From contig JAGUUF010000018.1 of NCBI GenBank assembly GCA_020063545.1, forward strand, positions 1-7,332: a stretch of DNA of 7,332 nucleotides, given 5' to 3'. The notes beneath the pieces were generated by a model. It saw only the letters and a program-made list of their open reading frames with translations, ran no database searches and was not told the DNA's origin. The number at the start of each line of letters is the position of its first letter. Position 1 is the first letter of the stretch. This DNA comes from Cytophagales bacterium (GTDB taxonomy: Bacteria > Bacteroidota > Bacteroidia > Cytophagales > Cyclobacteriaceae). Of this stretch, positions 1-6,066 are shown in pieces. The translations under genes and the position numbers were made by a program.

Positions 1-42
1 GCATAGGCGTTATTGGGCACACCGAATTTCGGAAAAATTATG

Positions 43-1227
43 TTAGCGGCAATACTGCTGTTGCAGTTCGGCTATGCCGGTGGCTCCATATTGCCTGGCT
101 AGTTGCAAATCGGAGCAGAGGGTGCGAAACTGACTGGCCCCGGCTTTCGAGAGCGCCCTGAGTTTGTATCCTTCCGCTTTCTGAGGCCGCAGAAAAACAG
201 CCCAGTTGCAATCGGTAATGGCTTCCTCATACTCGGCAAGCATAAGGTTTGCCTTGGCGCGGGCTTCGAACAAATCGTAATACATATCGGGAGCATCGGC
301 CGGGTTCATTACAATTTCAAATGCCTGGCCGTATTTCCTTGAAAGGCTTTCTTTAAACATCTTTTTTCCAAGAGTAAAGTATTCCAGCGCCTCGCTTGCA
401 TTTTGCATGTTAACCAGGTTGATGAGGCCTATCTGGTACACCAGTTCGAAATTCCACGGCTGCACGGTGTGGAGTTCTTTTAACGTGAGCAATGCACTGT
501 CGTACTTTTCCAGGTTATACTGGCAAACTGCAATTTTTCGCAGGGTTTCAAAACGTGTTGGGTGTTCGTACTTTTTGATAACCTGGAGATGATACAATGA
601 TGATCCGAGGTTGCTTTCATTAAATTCGCGGTCGGCCTTTTTGCGCAGTTCCGCCAACAGGCTATCGTACGCAATTACAAAGCGGTATTCCAGCGGATCG
701 CGCCTGATGAGGTTACTGATCATGGTAAACGCCTCATCAACATTACCGGAAGTAAACAAATTATTAACCTGGCTAACCAGTTGGAGGTTTTGGCGTGTAT
801 TCTCCTGCTGCTTAAGTTCATAAACATAATTAACGGTATGAATGAGGCCGTAGCAGAAGCCCGCGATGATTAAAAAAGTGAGAAAGGCCAGTCCCTGAAT
901 TTTAAAATACTCCTTATCAAACGTGTACCGGCTTTCATGGGCTTGCCTCCAGCGTTGGTACTGTTGCTGCTGGTATGCCCGCCACTGCCAGTCGGAATGG
1001 TCGGAGTAGCCCTGGTAGGAATTAAGGCGGGCATCGTACCTGGATTTTTTTATCGGATCGGATAAGGTATGGTAGGCTTCATTTATCTGCTTAAAGAGTT
1101 CTTCAGCCCGGGCATCGCCAGGATTCAGGTCGGGGTGGTAATGAAATGCCAACCGCTTATAGGCTGCGCGGATTTGGGTGGAATCAGCATTCCTTGGAAT
1201 TTCCAGCAACGTGTAAAAATCAGCCAT
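43..1227 (-). CDS. Membrane-anchored J-domain protein with C-terminal TPR repeats
   Basis: This 394-residue protein is probably a co-chaperone that recruits DnaK to the membrane; that role is inferred from its J domain. Residues 3-68 form a complete J domain with the HPD signature at 31-33, followed by the usual ELFKQINEAY...L.DP...R..YD pattern. A Gln/Tyr/Arg-rich linker (about 70-108) leads to one hydrophobic segment at about 109-131. The rest is helical with TPR-like repeats near 153-185, 230-262, 263-293, 319-351 and 353-386, ending in the CxDLxxAxxxG...YC tail common in Bacteroidota TPR proteins. It lacks the Gly/Phe region, zinc-binding CxxCxGxG repeats and C-terminal substrate domains of true DnaJ, so it is not dnaJ itself. 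Basic residues before the membrane segment suggest an N-in, C-out orientation. I chose the ATG at 1227, which places the J domain at residue 3; the frame extends to a TTG at 1242, which looks unnecessary. It lies downstream of gapA on the same strand, but a terminator separates them and I see no convincing promoter of its own. The J domain is certain and the exact role unknown. Confidence 0.93.
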   Translation of the reverse strand: MADFYTLLEIPRNADSTQIRAAYKRLAFHYHPDLNPGDARAEELFKQINEAYHTLSDPIKKSRYDARLNSYQGYSDHSDWQWRAYQQQQYQRWRQAHESRYTFDKEYFKIQGLAFLTFLIIAGFCYGLIHTVNYVYELKQQENTRQNLQLVSQVNNLFTSGNVDEAFTMISNLIRRDPLEYRFVIAYDSLLAELRKKADREFNESNLGSSLYHLQVIKKYEHPTRFETLRKIAVCQYNLEKYDSALLTLKELHTVQPWNFELVYQIGLINLVNMQNASEALEYFTLGKKMFKESLSRKYGQAFEIVMNPADAPDMYYDLFEARAKANLMLAEYEEAITDCNWAVFLRPQKAEGYKLRALSKAGASQFRTLCSDLQLARQYGATGIAELQQQYCR

Positions 1228-1301
1228 AGGCGTTTTACCCAATCTGATTGTATAACGAAGATACAGTGATTTTTGCGCCCTTCTATCATAAGATTTTTAA
1301 T

Positions 1302-1326
1302 AAAAAAAGGGCCTTCAGCCCTTTTT
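1302..1326 (-). terminator. Intrinsic terminator of gapA
   Basis: A perfect 9-bp stem (1304-1312 paired with 1318-1326, each arm made of five A/T pairs plus a GGGC/GCCC core) encloses a 5-nt loop. On the minus strand the descending arm runs into seven consecutive T residues. It lies 25 nt beyond the gapA stop codon and before the J-domain gene, so it should end most gapA transcripts. Because the A and T runs are symmetric it could also work on the plus strand, but no plus-strand gene feeds into it. Confidence 0.9.
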
Positions 1327-1351
1327 GAATACCTGCTTTACGCAATTGCCG

Positions 1352-2350
1352 CTATACCTTAGCCAGTTCTTCTACCAGGTCAATTAACTTGTTGGAATAT
1401 CCCCATTCGTTATCATACCAGGCTACCACTTTTACAAAATGGTCGTTGAGTGAAATGCCGGCTTTTGCATCGAATATCGAAGTGCGTTTATCGCCAATAA
1501 AATCCTGCGATACCACATCATCTTCGGTATAGCCTAAAATTCCTTTTAACTCACCGTTGGCGGCTTCTTTCATGGCTTCCTTTATCTGATCATAGGTAGC
1601 GGGTTTATTCAGCCTTACTGTAAAATCAACCACCGAAACATTGGCTACCGGCACCCGGAATGACATACCGGTTAGCTTTCCTTTTAACTCCGGAATTACC
1701 AATGCCACCGCTTTGGCCGCACCGGTTGATGACGGGATAATGTTCTGGTAAGCACCCCGGCCACCGCGCCAGTCTTTAGCCGAAGGGCTGTCAACTGTTT
1801 TTTGTGTAGCCGTAACCGCGTGTACGGTACTCATCAGGCCTTCAACAATTCCAAATTTATCGTTCAGTACTTTGGCAACCGGGGCAATGCAGTTGGTAGT
1901 GCACGATGCATTGGAAACAATGGTATGCTGGGGTGTTAATTTCTTATGGTTAACGCCCATTACAAACGTGGGTGTATCGTCTTTTGCAGGGGCCGACATA
2001 ACTACCTTTTTCGCCCCGGCTGCAATGTGCTTTTGTGCATCGGCCTGGGTTAAGAACAACCCGGTTGATTCGATAACAATTTCAGCGCCTACCTCCGACC
2101 ATTTAAGATTTGCCGGATCCTTTTCGGCCGTTATGCGGATCTTCTTCCCGTTAACCACGAGGTGACCGTCAACCACCTCAACCGTACCCTCAAATGGGCC
2201 ATGGGTGGAGTCGTACTTGAGCATATACGCCATGTAGTTTGGATCGAGCAGGTCGTTAATGCCAACTACTTCCAGCCCGGGGCGGTTAATGGCAGCCCGG
2301 AAAGCCATCCGGCCTATGCGGCCGAACCCGTTAATACCGATTTTTGTCAT
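1352..2350 (-). CDS. gapA: Glyceraldehyde-3-phosphate dehydrogenase, type I, NAD-dependent
   Basis: This is the cytoplasmic glycolytic enzyme that converts glyceraldehyde-3-phosphate, NAD+ and phosphate to 1,3-bisphosphoglycerate, and the reverse during gluconeogenesis. The 332-residue length is normal for the homotetrameric family. The N-terminal Rossmann motif is INGFGRIGR (residues 5-13). Asp33 in the IND turn is the residue that usually favours NAD over NADP. The active-site motif SNASCTTNC places the catalytic cysteine at 150 and its partner histidine at 177 (STVHAVTATQK). The S-loop contains KDWRGGRGA and IIPSSTGAAKAV, as in E. coli GapA, and Arg232 in the FRVP motif fits the phosphate-binding position. 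The C-terminus carries the conserved WYDNEWGYSNKLIDLV. The start is the ATG at 2350, giving MTKIGINGFG; a TTG 42 nt upstream in the same frame would add 14 non-conserved residues and lies within the predicted promoter. The gene has its own promoter and terminator, so it is probably a single-gene transcript. Confidence 0.98.
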   Translation of the reverse strand: MTKIGINGFGRIGRMAFRAAINRPGLEVVGINDLLDPNYMAYMLKYDSTHGPFEGTVEVVDGHLVVNGKKIRITAEKDPANLKWSEVGAEIVIESTGLFLTQADAQKHIAAGAKKVVMSAPAKDDTPTFVMGVNHKKLTPQHTIVSNASCTTNCIAPVAKVLNDKFGIVEGLMSTVHAVTATQKTVDSPSAKDWRGGRGAYQNIIPSSTGAAKAVALVIPELKGKLTGMSFRVPVANVSVVDFTVRLNKPATYDQIKEAMKEAANGELKGILGYTEDDVVSQDFIGDKRTSIFDAKAGISLNDHFVKVVAWYDNEWGYSNKLIDLVEELAKV

Positions 2351-2389
2351 TGCTGTTACTTGATTTAATGTGGTGCGTTCAGAAGCCGA

Positions 2390-2419
2390 CAAAATTAAAG
2401 GTTGACGCTATAAAACCAA
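2390..2419 (-). promoter_or_regulatory. Predicted gapA promoter, Bacteroidota type
   Basis: Read on the minus strand, TTG (2419-2417) is followed by exactly 19 nt and then TAATTTTG (2397-2390), matching the -33 TTG / -7 TAnnTTTG pattern of the Bacteroidota primary sigma factor. Transcription would start near 2385, giving a leader of about 35 nt with an A/T-rich stretch before the ATG and no Shine-Dalgarno sequence. The call rests on pattern match and position only. Confidence 0.72.
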
Positions 2420-2446
2420 GATAAGCCCGTACAAATTCCCCAAAGC

Positions 2447-2481
2447 AAAAACTGCCGCCAGGTTAACCCCGTACGGCAGTT
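2447..2481 (-). terminator. Probable terminator of tRNA-Glu
   Basis: An 8-bp inverted repeat, AACTGCCG at 2450-2457 and CGGCAGTT at 2474-2481, encloses a 16-nt loop. On the minus strand it starts 5 nt past the 3' end of the tRNA and its descending arm runs into five T residues (2451-2447). The loop is longer than ideal and the T run short, so it may be a moderate terminator. It separates the tRNA from the gapA promoter. Confidence 0.7.
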
Positions 2482-2486
2482 GTATG

Positions 2487-2558
2487 TAGCCCGTAGGGGA
2501 ATCGAACCCCTGTTACCAGAATGAAAATCTGATGTCCTAACCCCTAGACGAACGGGCC
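2487..2558 (-). tRNA. tRNA-Glu (anticodon TTC)
   Basis: A 72-nt cloverleaf folds completely: a 7-bp acceptor stem (GGCCCGT with ACGGGCT, the first pair being a G-U wobble), a 4-bp D stem (GTCT/GGAC) with an 8-nt loop containing GGGG, a 5-bp anticodon stem (TCAGA/TCTGG), the 7-nt loop TTTTCAT with TTC at positions 34-36, a 4-nt variable loop, and a T arm AGGGG-TTCGATT-CCCCT. The discriminator base is A. CCA is not encoded, because CAT follows, so the end must be added after transcription. It decodes GAA and GAG. It stands alone with its own promoter and terminator and is not part of a tRNA cluster. Both anticodon and fold are seen directly. Confidence 0.97.
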
Positions 2559-2573
2559 TCCAAAAAAGAGTTG

Positions 2574-2604
2574 CAAAGATAGACCTGCGGGTATTATTTA
2601 CAAA
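2574..2604 (-). promoter_or_regulatory. Predicted tRNA-Glu promoter, Bacteroidota type
   Basis: On the minus strand, TTTG (2604-2601) is followed by 19 nt and then TATCTTTG (2581-2574), an exact match to the -33 TTTG / -7 TAnnTTTG consensus. Transcription would begin near 2569, leaving a leader of about 11 nt to be trimmed from the tRNA 5' end. It is the best promoter match in the window, as expected for a stable RNA gene. It diverges from the YHS-protein gene. Confidence 0.82.
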
Positions 2605-2718
2605 CTATCCCTGCAAAAAAAGGATTAACCCACTTTGTAAACGGCAATAAACCAAAATGCCATGCCCCCGACAATTTACCGGCACACAGATGAGCATTTT
2701 TGCAAAAAAATCACCTGC

Positions 2719-3153
2719 ATGAAGTACCTTTTTGTTGTTTTGCTTGGCATGATGTTCTGGTTCAAAAGCCAGGCGCAAGGCACTGTCTTCAGTACCGAAG
2801 AAGGGGCTATCCGCGGGTATGACCCGGTTGCTTATTTTACCGAATCGCAGCCGGTTAAAGGCAACCCGGAGTTTACCTGGATTTGGAACGGAGCCACCTG
2901 GTATTTTAAGTCGGCCGAAAACCGGGAGCGGTTTAAAACCAATCCTGAACAATACGCCCCCCGGTTTGGCGGGTTCTGTGCTTTTGGCGTATCCCGCAAT
3001 TATAAAGTGAAGTCTGAACCCGATGCCTGGACTATTGTTGACGGTAAACTATACCTCAATTACAATACAGAAGTTCAAAAGAAATGGCTTCAGGATAAGG
3101 AAACCTATATCCAGAAAGCCGAAAGCAACTGGGTAAGTCTGGAGAAAAAATAG
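2719..3153 (+). CDS. Secreted YHS-domain protein (Cys form of the YHS (seleno)protein family)
   Basis: This small exported protein of 144 residues has an unknown substrate. Residues 1-20 form a signal peptide: Lys2, a hydrophobic core, then SQAQ before Gly21. The mature part is essentially one YHS domain, with the typical GYDPVAYF (33-40), a PVKGNPEFTW strand, NGATWYF (57-63), the SAENRERF helix (65-72), NPEQYAP and GGFCAFGVS (84-92). The tail carries AWTIVDGKLYLNYN and a charged helix ending in SNW. This order matches the family annotated as YHS domain (seleno)proteins. From memory, some members carry selenocysteine where this one has Cys87, encoded by TGT. YHS domains are often linked to metal handling, but a single Cys here makes that uncertain. 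The start is the ATG at 2719, which begins the signal peptide; an ATG at 2662 in frame would bury it behind 19 extra residues. Both neighbours are unrelated, so context does not help. Confidence 0.9.
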   Translation: MKYLFVVLLGMMFWFKSQAQGTVFSTEEGAIRGYDPVAYFTESQPVKGNPEFTWIWNGATWYFKSAENRERFKTNPEQYAPRFGGFCAFGVSRNYKVKSEPDAWTIVDGKLYLNYNTEVQKKWLQDKETYIQKAESNWVSLEKK

Positions 3154-3271
3154 TACTACTTCAAGTGACCCTTAAGGTTAGAAACTTCCATTCGCATTTT
3201 TTTGTCGTAGCCGACCCAAACCTTTTCACCTCAGTTACCGTAAATACCACTTTGTTTTTGTGAAAGCGCTC

Positions 3272-4834
3272 ATGACCGAATCAACAGCCTTCGTTAAGGA
3301 TACATCCGGCCAGAGCCAACAGCATATGAAGATGGAGGCGATGGAGCCTGGCGTGCTGCAGGATATGTTAACCGGCATTATTGAAGATGCGGATGCCAAT
3401 ATTCTGCTTGTTGACGAACAATTTAAAATCATTACCCTAAATCCCGGGTTCTATTGGATATTCTTTGAATCGTACGGCATCGACCTGCGGCCGGGTGTTT
3501 CCATTATTGATTCGATGGAACTGGTAAACCCCAGGCTGGCACAGGTTTGGCGCGAACGGTGCCTGAATGCTATTAGCGGAGTGCCCTACAAAGTGGAAGA
3601 GACTTACGAACTGGACGGCAAGCAATTTCACTGGGAGATCTACTACAAGTGCATTGATTACAAAGACCGGTTTGTAATTTCCGTTTTCAGCCGCGACATA
3701 ACGCTGCGAAAAAACTACCAAAAACGTATCCTCGAAAACGAAGCCAACCTGCGTTCTATTTTCAATACACTCGAAAACAGCATTTGGCTGATTAATTCAC
3801 AATACGAGTTGATTGACTTTAACCGTGAGTTTTACCGGCATTTCCGGCAGATTTATGGCGTAAGGCCGCTAAAGGGAAAAAACATGATTGACCTGATACC
3901 TGAACAGTTTTCTCACCGAAGAGAAATATGGACTGAACGGTACATGGCAGGCCTGCAGGGGAAACCCGGAAAATACCATGACACCTGCCTGCTTACAGGG
4001 GAGTTAAAAACCTTCGAAACAAGAACCTATCCGATTAAGGAAGGTAATACCATTGTAGGACTAACCATTTACTCACGCGACATTACCCAGCAGAAGAGAA
4101 CGGAGGACATGCTGAAGCAGCAAAACGAAGAATTAACCCGCATTAACAGCGAACTCGACAGATTTGTGTATAGTGCGTCACATGATTTGCGAGCCCCACT
4201 CATGTCGGTAAAAGGACTGGTAAATGTGCTGCGGCTGGATACCGATCCGGAAAGCAGTAAAAAGTACCTCGACCTGATTGAACAAAGTGTGAATAAGCTC
4301 GACAACTTTATTTCGGATATTATTCACCATTCCCGCAATTCAAGAATGGATATCCTGGTCAAGGAGATTAACTTCAATGAACTGTTATCCGAATCCATCG
4401 CCTCATTAAAGTACATGGAAGGTGCCGAGCAGGTTGAAAGTATCCGCGAAATACAAGTTACAGCCCCTTTTTATTCCGACCCGAGCCGCCTCCTCATCAT
4501 TTTCAATAACATTATCGCCAATGCTGTGCGCTACCGCGATGTGTGGAAACGGCAATCGTACATTAAAATTGAAATCCATACCACTTCAGAAAATGCCCTC
4601 CTGCGCTTTTCCGACAATGGAGTCGGCATTGCCTCCGAGTACATGGACAATCTTTTTAAAATGTTCTTTCGTGCGTCAGCGGAAAGTAAAGGATCAGGAC
4701 TGGGCCTGTATATTGTAAAATCAGTGGTTGAAAAACTGGGGGGCACCATACGGGCAACTTCAGAACTGGGCGTGGGCACCACCTTCGAAATTTCCTTACC
4801 AAATCAAACTCAGGTACTGCCCAACCTGAATTGA
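3272..4834 (+). CDS. Cytoplasmic sensor histidine kinase with two PAS domains
   Basis: This 520-residue two-component sensor should autophosphorylate on a histidine and pass the phosphate to an unidentified response regulator. There is no signal peptide or membrane segment, so it senses an intracellular cue. Two PAS domains lie at about 35-148 and 160-276, each ending in SRDIT (140-144 and 268-272). A charged coiled-coil linker (about 270-298) leads to the HisKA helix, with phospho-acceptor His304 in YSASHDLRAPL. The HATPase_c domain has the N box NNIIANAVRY (412-421), the G1 box DNGVG (448-452), an F box near LFKMFF (461-466) and the G2 box GSGLGLYIV (474-482), so the catalytic core looks intact. 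I prefer the ATG at 3272; a GTG at 3260 would add four residues, and the true start could also be further in because the first 30 residues are not conserved-looking. No response regulator gene adjoins it. No bound ligand or haem/flavin motif can be recognised in the PAS domains. Confidence 0.93.
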   Translation: MTESTAFVKDTSGQSQQHMKMEAMEPGVLQDMLTGIIEDADANILLVDEQFKIITLNPGFYWIFFESYGIDLRPGVSIIDSMELVNPRLAQVWRERCLNAISGVPYKVEETYELDGKQFHWEIYYKCIDYKDRFVISVFSRDITLRKNYQKRILENEANLRSIFNTLENSIWLINSQYELIDFNREFYRHFRQIYGVRPLKGKNMIDLIPEQFSHRREIWTERYMAGLQGKPGKYHDTCLLTGELKTFETRTYPIKEGNTIVGLTIYSRDITQQKRTEDMLKQQNEELTRINSELDRFVYSASHDLRAPLMSVKGLVNVLRLDTDPESSKKYLDLIEQSVNKLDNFISDIIHHSRNSRMDILVKEINFNELLSESIASLKYMEGAEQVESIREIQVTAPFYSDPSRLLIIFNNIIANAVRYRDVWKRQSYIKIEIHTTSENALLRFSDNGVGIASEYMDNLFKMFFRASAESKGSGLGLYIVKSVVEKLGGTIRATSELGVGTTFEISLPNQTQVLPNLN

Positions 4835-4837
4835 CTT

Positions 4838-4867
4838 TTTGGTTGATGCCCGGAATTCATAGTTTTG
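4838..4867 (+). promoter_or_regulatory. Predicted promoter of the aminotransferase gene, nearly leaderless
   Basis: TTTG (4838-4841), an 18-nt spacer and TAGTTTTG (4860-4867) match the Bacteroidota -33/-7 pattern. The -7 element ends only 4 nt before the ATG at 4872, so the expected transcription start falls at or beside the start codon. The -33 element begins 4 nt after the kinase stop codon, so the whole promoter fits into the 37-nt intergenic gap. Confidence 0.6.
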
Positions 4868-4871
4868 ATAA

Positions 4872-6056
4872 ATGGATTTCAGCCAGGAAACCTTTCTAAA
4901 CAAACTTGCCCAAACTACCGATTCACCGTACCTGATTGCCATTGAGCGTGCTGAAGGAATTTACCTCTACTCACCGGACGGAAAGCGGTATACCGACCTG
5001 ATTTCCGGCATAGCCGTAAGTAATATCGGCCACCGACATCCCAAGGTTATTGAAGCCATAAAAAGACAACTCGACAAACACCTGCACGTGATGGTATTTG
5101 GCGAGTATATACAAGCACCCTCAAACCAACTGACAGCCAGGTTAACCGGCCTTTTACCCAAAGCCCTTAACTGCTGCTACTTTGTTAATTCCGGCACAGA
5201 AGCTAACGAAGGCGCGTTGAAACTCGCCAAACGGTTTACCGGGCGAACGGAAATTGTTTCGTGCTATAAATCCTATCACGGCAGTACCCACGGTTCGTTA
5301 AGCGTATCGGGTAATGAACAAAAGAAATACGCCTTCAGGCCACTGCTGCCTGACGTGCGGTTTATACACTTCAACCAAGCGAAGGATTTAGAAACAATTA
5401 CCGACCGAACTGCCTGTGTCATCATCGAAACGGTGCAGGGCGATGCGGGAGTGCGCATTCCATCAAAAGCATACCTGCAGGCACTCCGTAAGCGTTGCTC
5501 CGACACCGGTGCATTACTCATTTTTGATGAAATACAATGCGGCATGGGCCGAACCGGAACGCTGTTTGCCTTTGAACAATTTGATGTAGTGCCCGATATC
5601 CTGACAATCGGTAAAGCTTTTGGTGGTGGGTTGCCAATCGGAGCATTTATTGCCGATAACGAAATAATGCGAACCCTTACGCACCATCCGCCCCTGGGAC
5701 ACATTACAACCTTTGGAGGCAACCCCGTGTGTTGCGCATCGGCATTGGCCACGCTTGCCGTTATTGAAGAAGAAAATCTGCTGGCCGGGGTTGAACAGAA
5801 AGGAAAGCTTTTCGAAAAATTACTTGCCCATCATTCTATTCGGGAGCTTCGAAGAATCGGGCTGATGTTTGCCATTGACTTTGACTCGGCCGATAGGGTG
5901 AACCGCATCGTTAATCTGGCCAAAGAAAAAGGAATAATCTGTTACTGGTTTCTGTCACATCCGCAGAGTTTCCGCATTGCCCCACCGCTTACCATAACTG
6001 AAGAACAGATTCGGGAGTCGTGCGCTGTTCTTATTGAATGCATTAACAAAGCATAA
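4872..6056 (+). CDS. Class III PLP-dependent aminotransferase (acetylornithine/aspartate aminotransferase family)
   Basis: This cytoplasmic transaminase of 394 residues has a normal length for fold-type I, class III enzymes. The N-terminal part has the family pattern GIYLYSPDGKRYTDLISGIAVSNIGHRHP (positions 29-57). The PLP phosphate site is NSGTEANEGALKLAK (106-120). The cofactor-ring aspartate is Asp219 in IFDEIQCGMGRTG, and the Schiff-base lysine is Lys248 in LTIGKAFGGGLPIG. Thr280 in ITTFGGNP fits the residue contributed across the dimer interface. Arg368 in FRIAPPLT fits the substrate carboxylate-binding arginine of acetylornithine aminotransferases. The amino-donor specificity cannot be read from sequence: general annotation pipelines call such proteins aspartate aminotransferase family or acetylornithine aminotransferase. 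No arginine-biosynthesis gene is nearby, which argues against a standard argD assignment. The ATG at 4872 gives the expected N-terminus. The S12 hydrolase gene starts 10 nt after its stop, indicating co-transcription. Confidence 0.94.
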   Translation: MDFSQETFLNKLAQTTDSPYLIAIERAEGIYLYSPDGKRYTDLISGIAVSNIGHRHPKVIEAIKRQLDKHLHVMVFGEYIQAPSNQLTARLTGLLPKALNCCYFVNSGTEANEGALKLAKRFTGRTEIVSCYKSYHGSTHGSLSVSGNEQKKYAFRPLLPDVRFIHFNQAKDLETITDRTACVIIETVQGDAGVRIPSKAYLQALRKRCSDTGALLIFDEIQCGMGRTGTLFAFEQFDVVPDILTIGKAFGGGLPIGAFIADNEIMRTLTHHPPLGHITTFGGNPVCCASALATLAVIEEENLLAGVEQKGKLFEKLLAHHSIRELRRIGLMFAIDFDSADRVNRIVNLAKEKGIICYWFLSHPQSFRIAPPLTITEEQIRESCAVLIECINKA

Positions 6057-6066
6057 ATTTCAATCC

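Noticed and set aside
1..42. Possible start of another minus-strand gene at the left edge (ATG at 4-2) and a small palindrome CCGAA-T-TTCGG at 22-32
   Set aside because: Only four bases of any such gene would be in view, and the palindrome is too short and has too small a loop to be a terminator. Neither can be supported.
1228..1242. In-frame extension of the J-domain gene to a TTG start at 1242
   Set aside because: It adds only five residues before the J domain, uses a rare start codon, and the ATG at 1227 gives the typical spacing to the first J-domain helix.
2351..2392. In-frame extension of gapA to a TTG start at 2392
   Set aside because: GAPDH normally begins just before the KIGINGFGR motif, and the TTG overlaps the predicted -7 element, so it would not be on the transcript.
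2695..2702. CATTTTTG as the -7 element of the YHS gene
   Set aside because: It has a mismatch in the key TA pair and no TTG about 19 nt upstream. The position 17 nt before the ATG is plausible but the evidence is too weak.
2662..2718. In-frame upstream ATG for the YHS protein
   Set aside because: It would put 19 polar residues in front of an otherwise well-formed signal peptide starting at 2719.
2605..2952. 115-codon minus-strand frame opposite the YHS gene
   Set aside because: It overlaps a real gene and the tRNA promoter, and its protein is low in recognisable structure. It is a shadow of the YHS coding frame.
3154..3271. Terminator after the YHS gene and promoter for the kinase in the 118-nt gap
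   Set aside because: The palindrome CCTTAAGG has no T run next to it, and the seven-T run (3197-3203) has no stem before it. The -7-like TTTTTTTG and TGTTTTTG each have a mismatch and no -33 partner at the right distance.
5276..5752. 158-codon minus-strand frame opposite the aminotransferase
   Set aside because: It lies entirely inside a well-supported PLP enzyme gene, and its Cys/Ser/Arg-rich translation is typical of antisense shadow frames.
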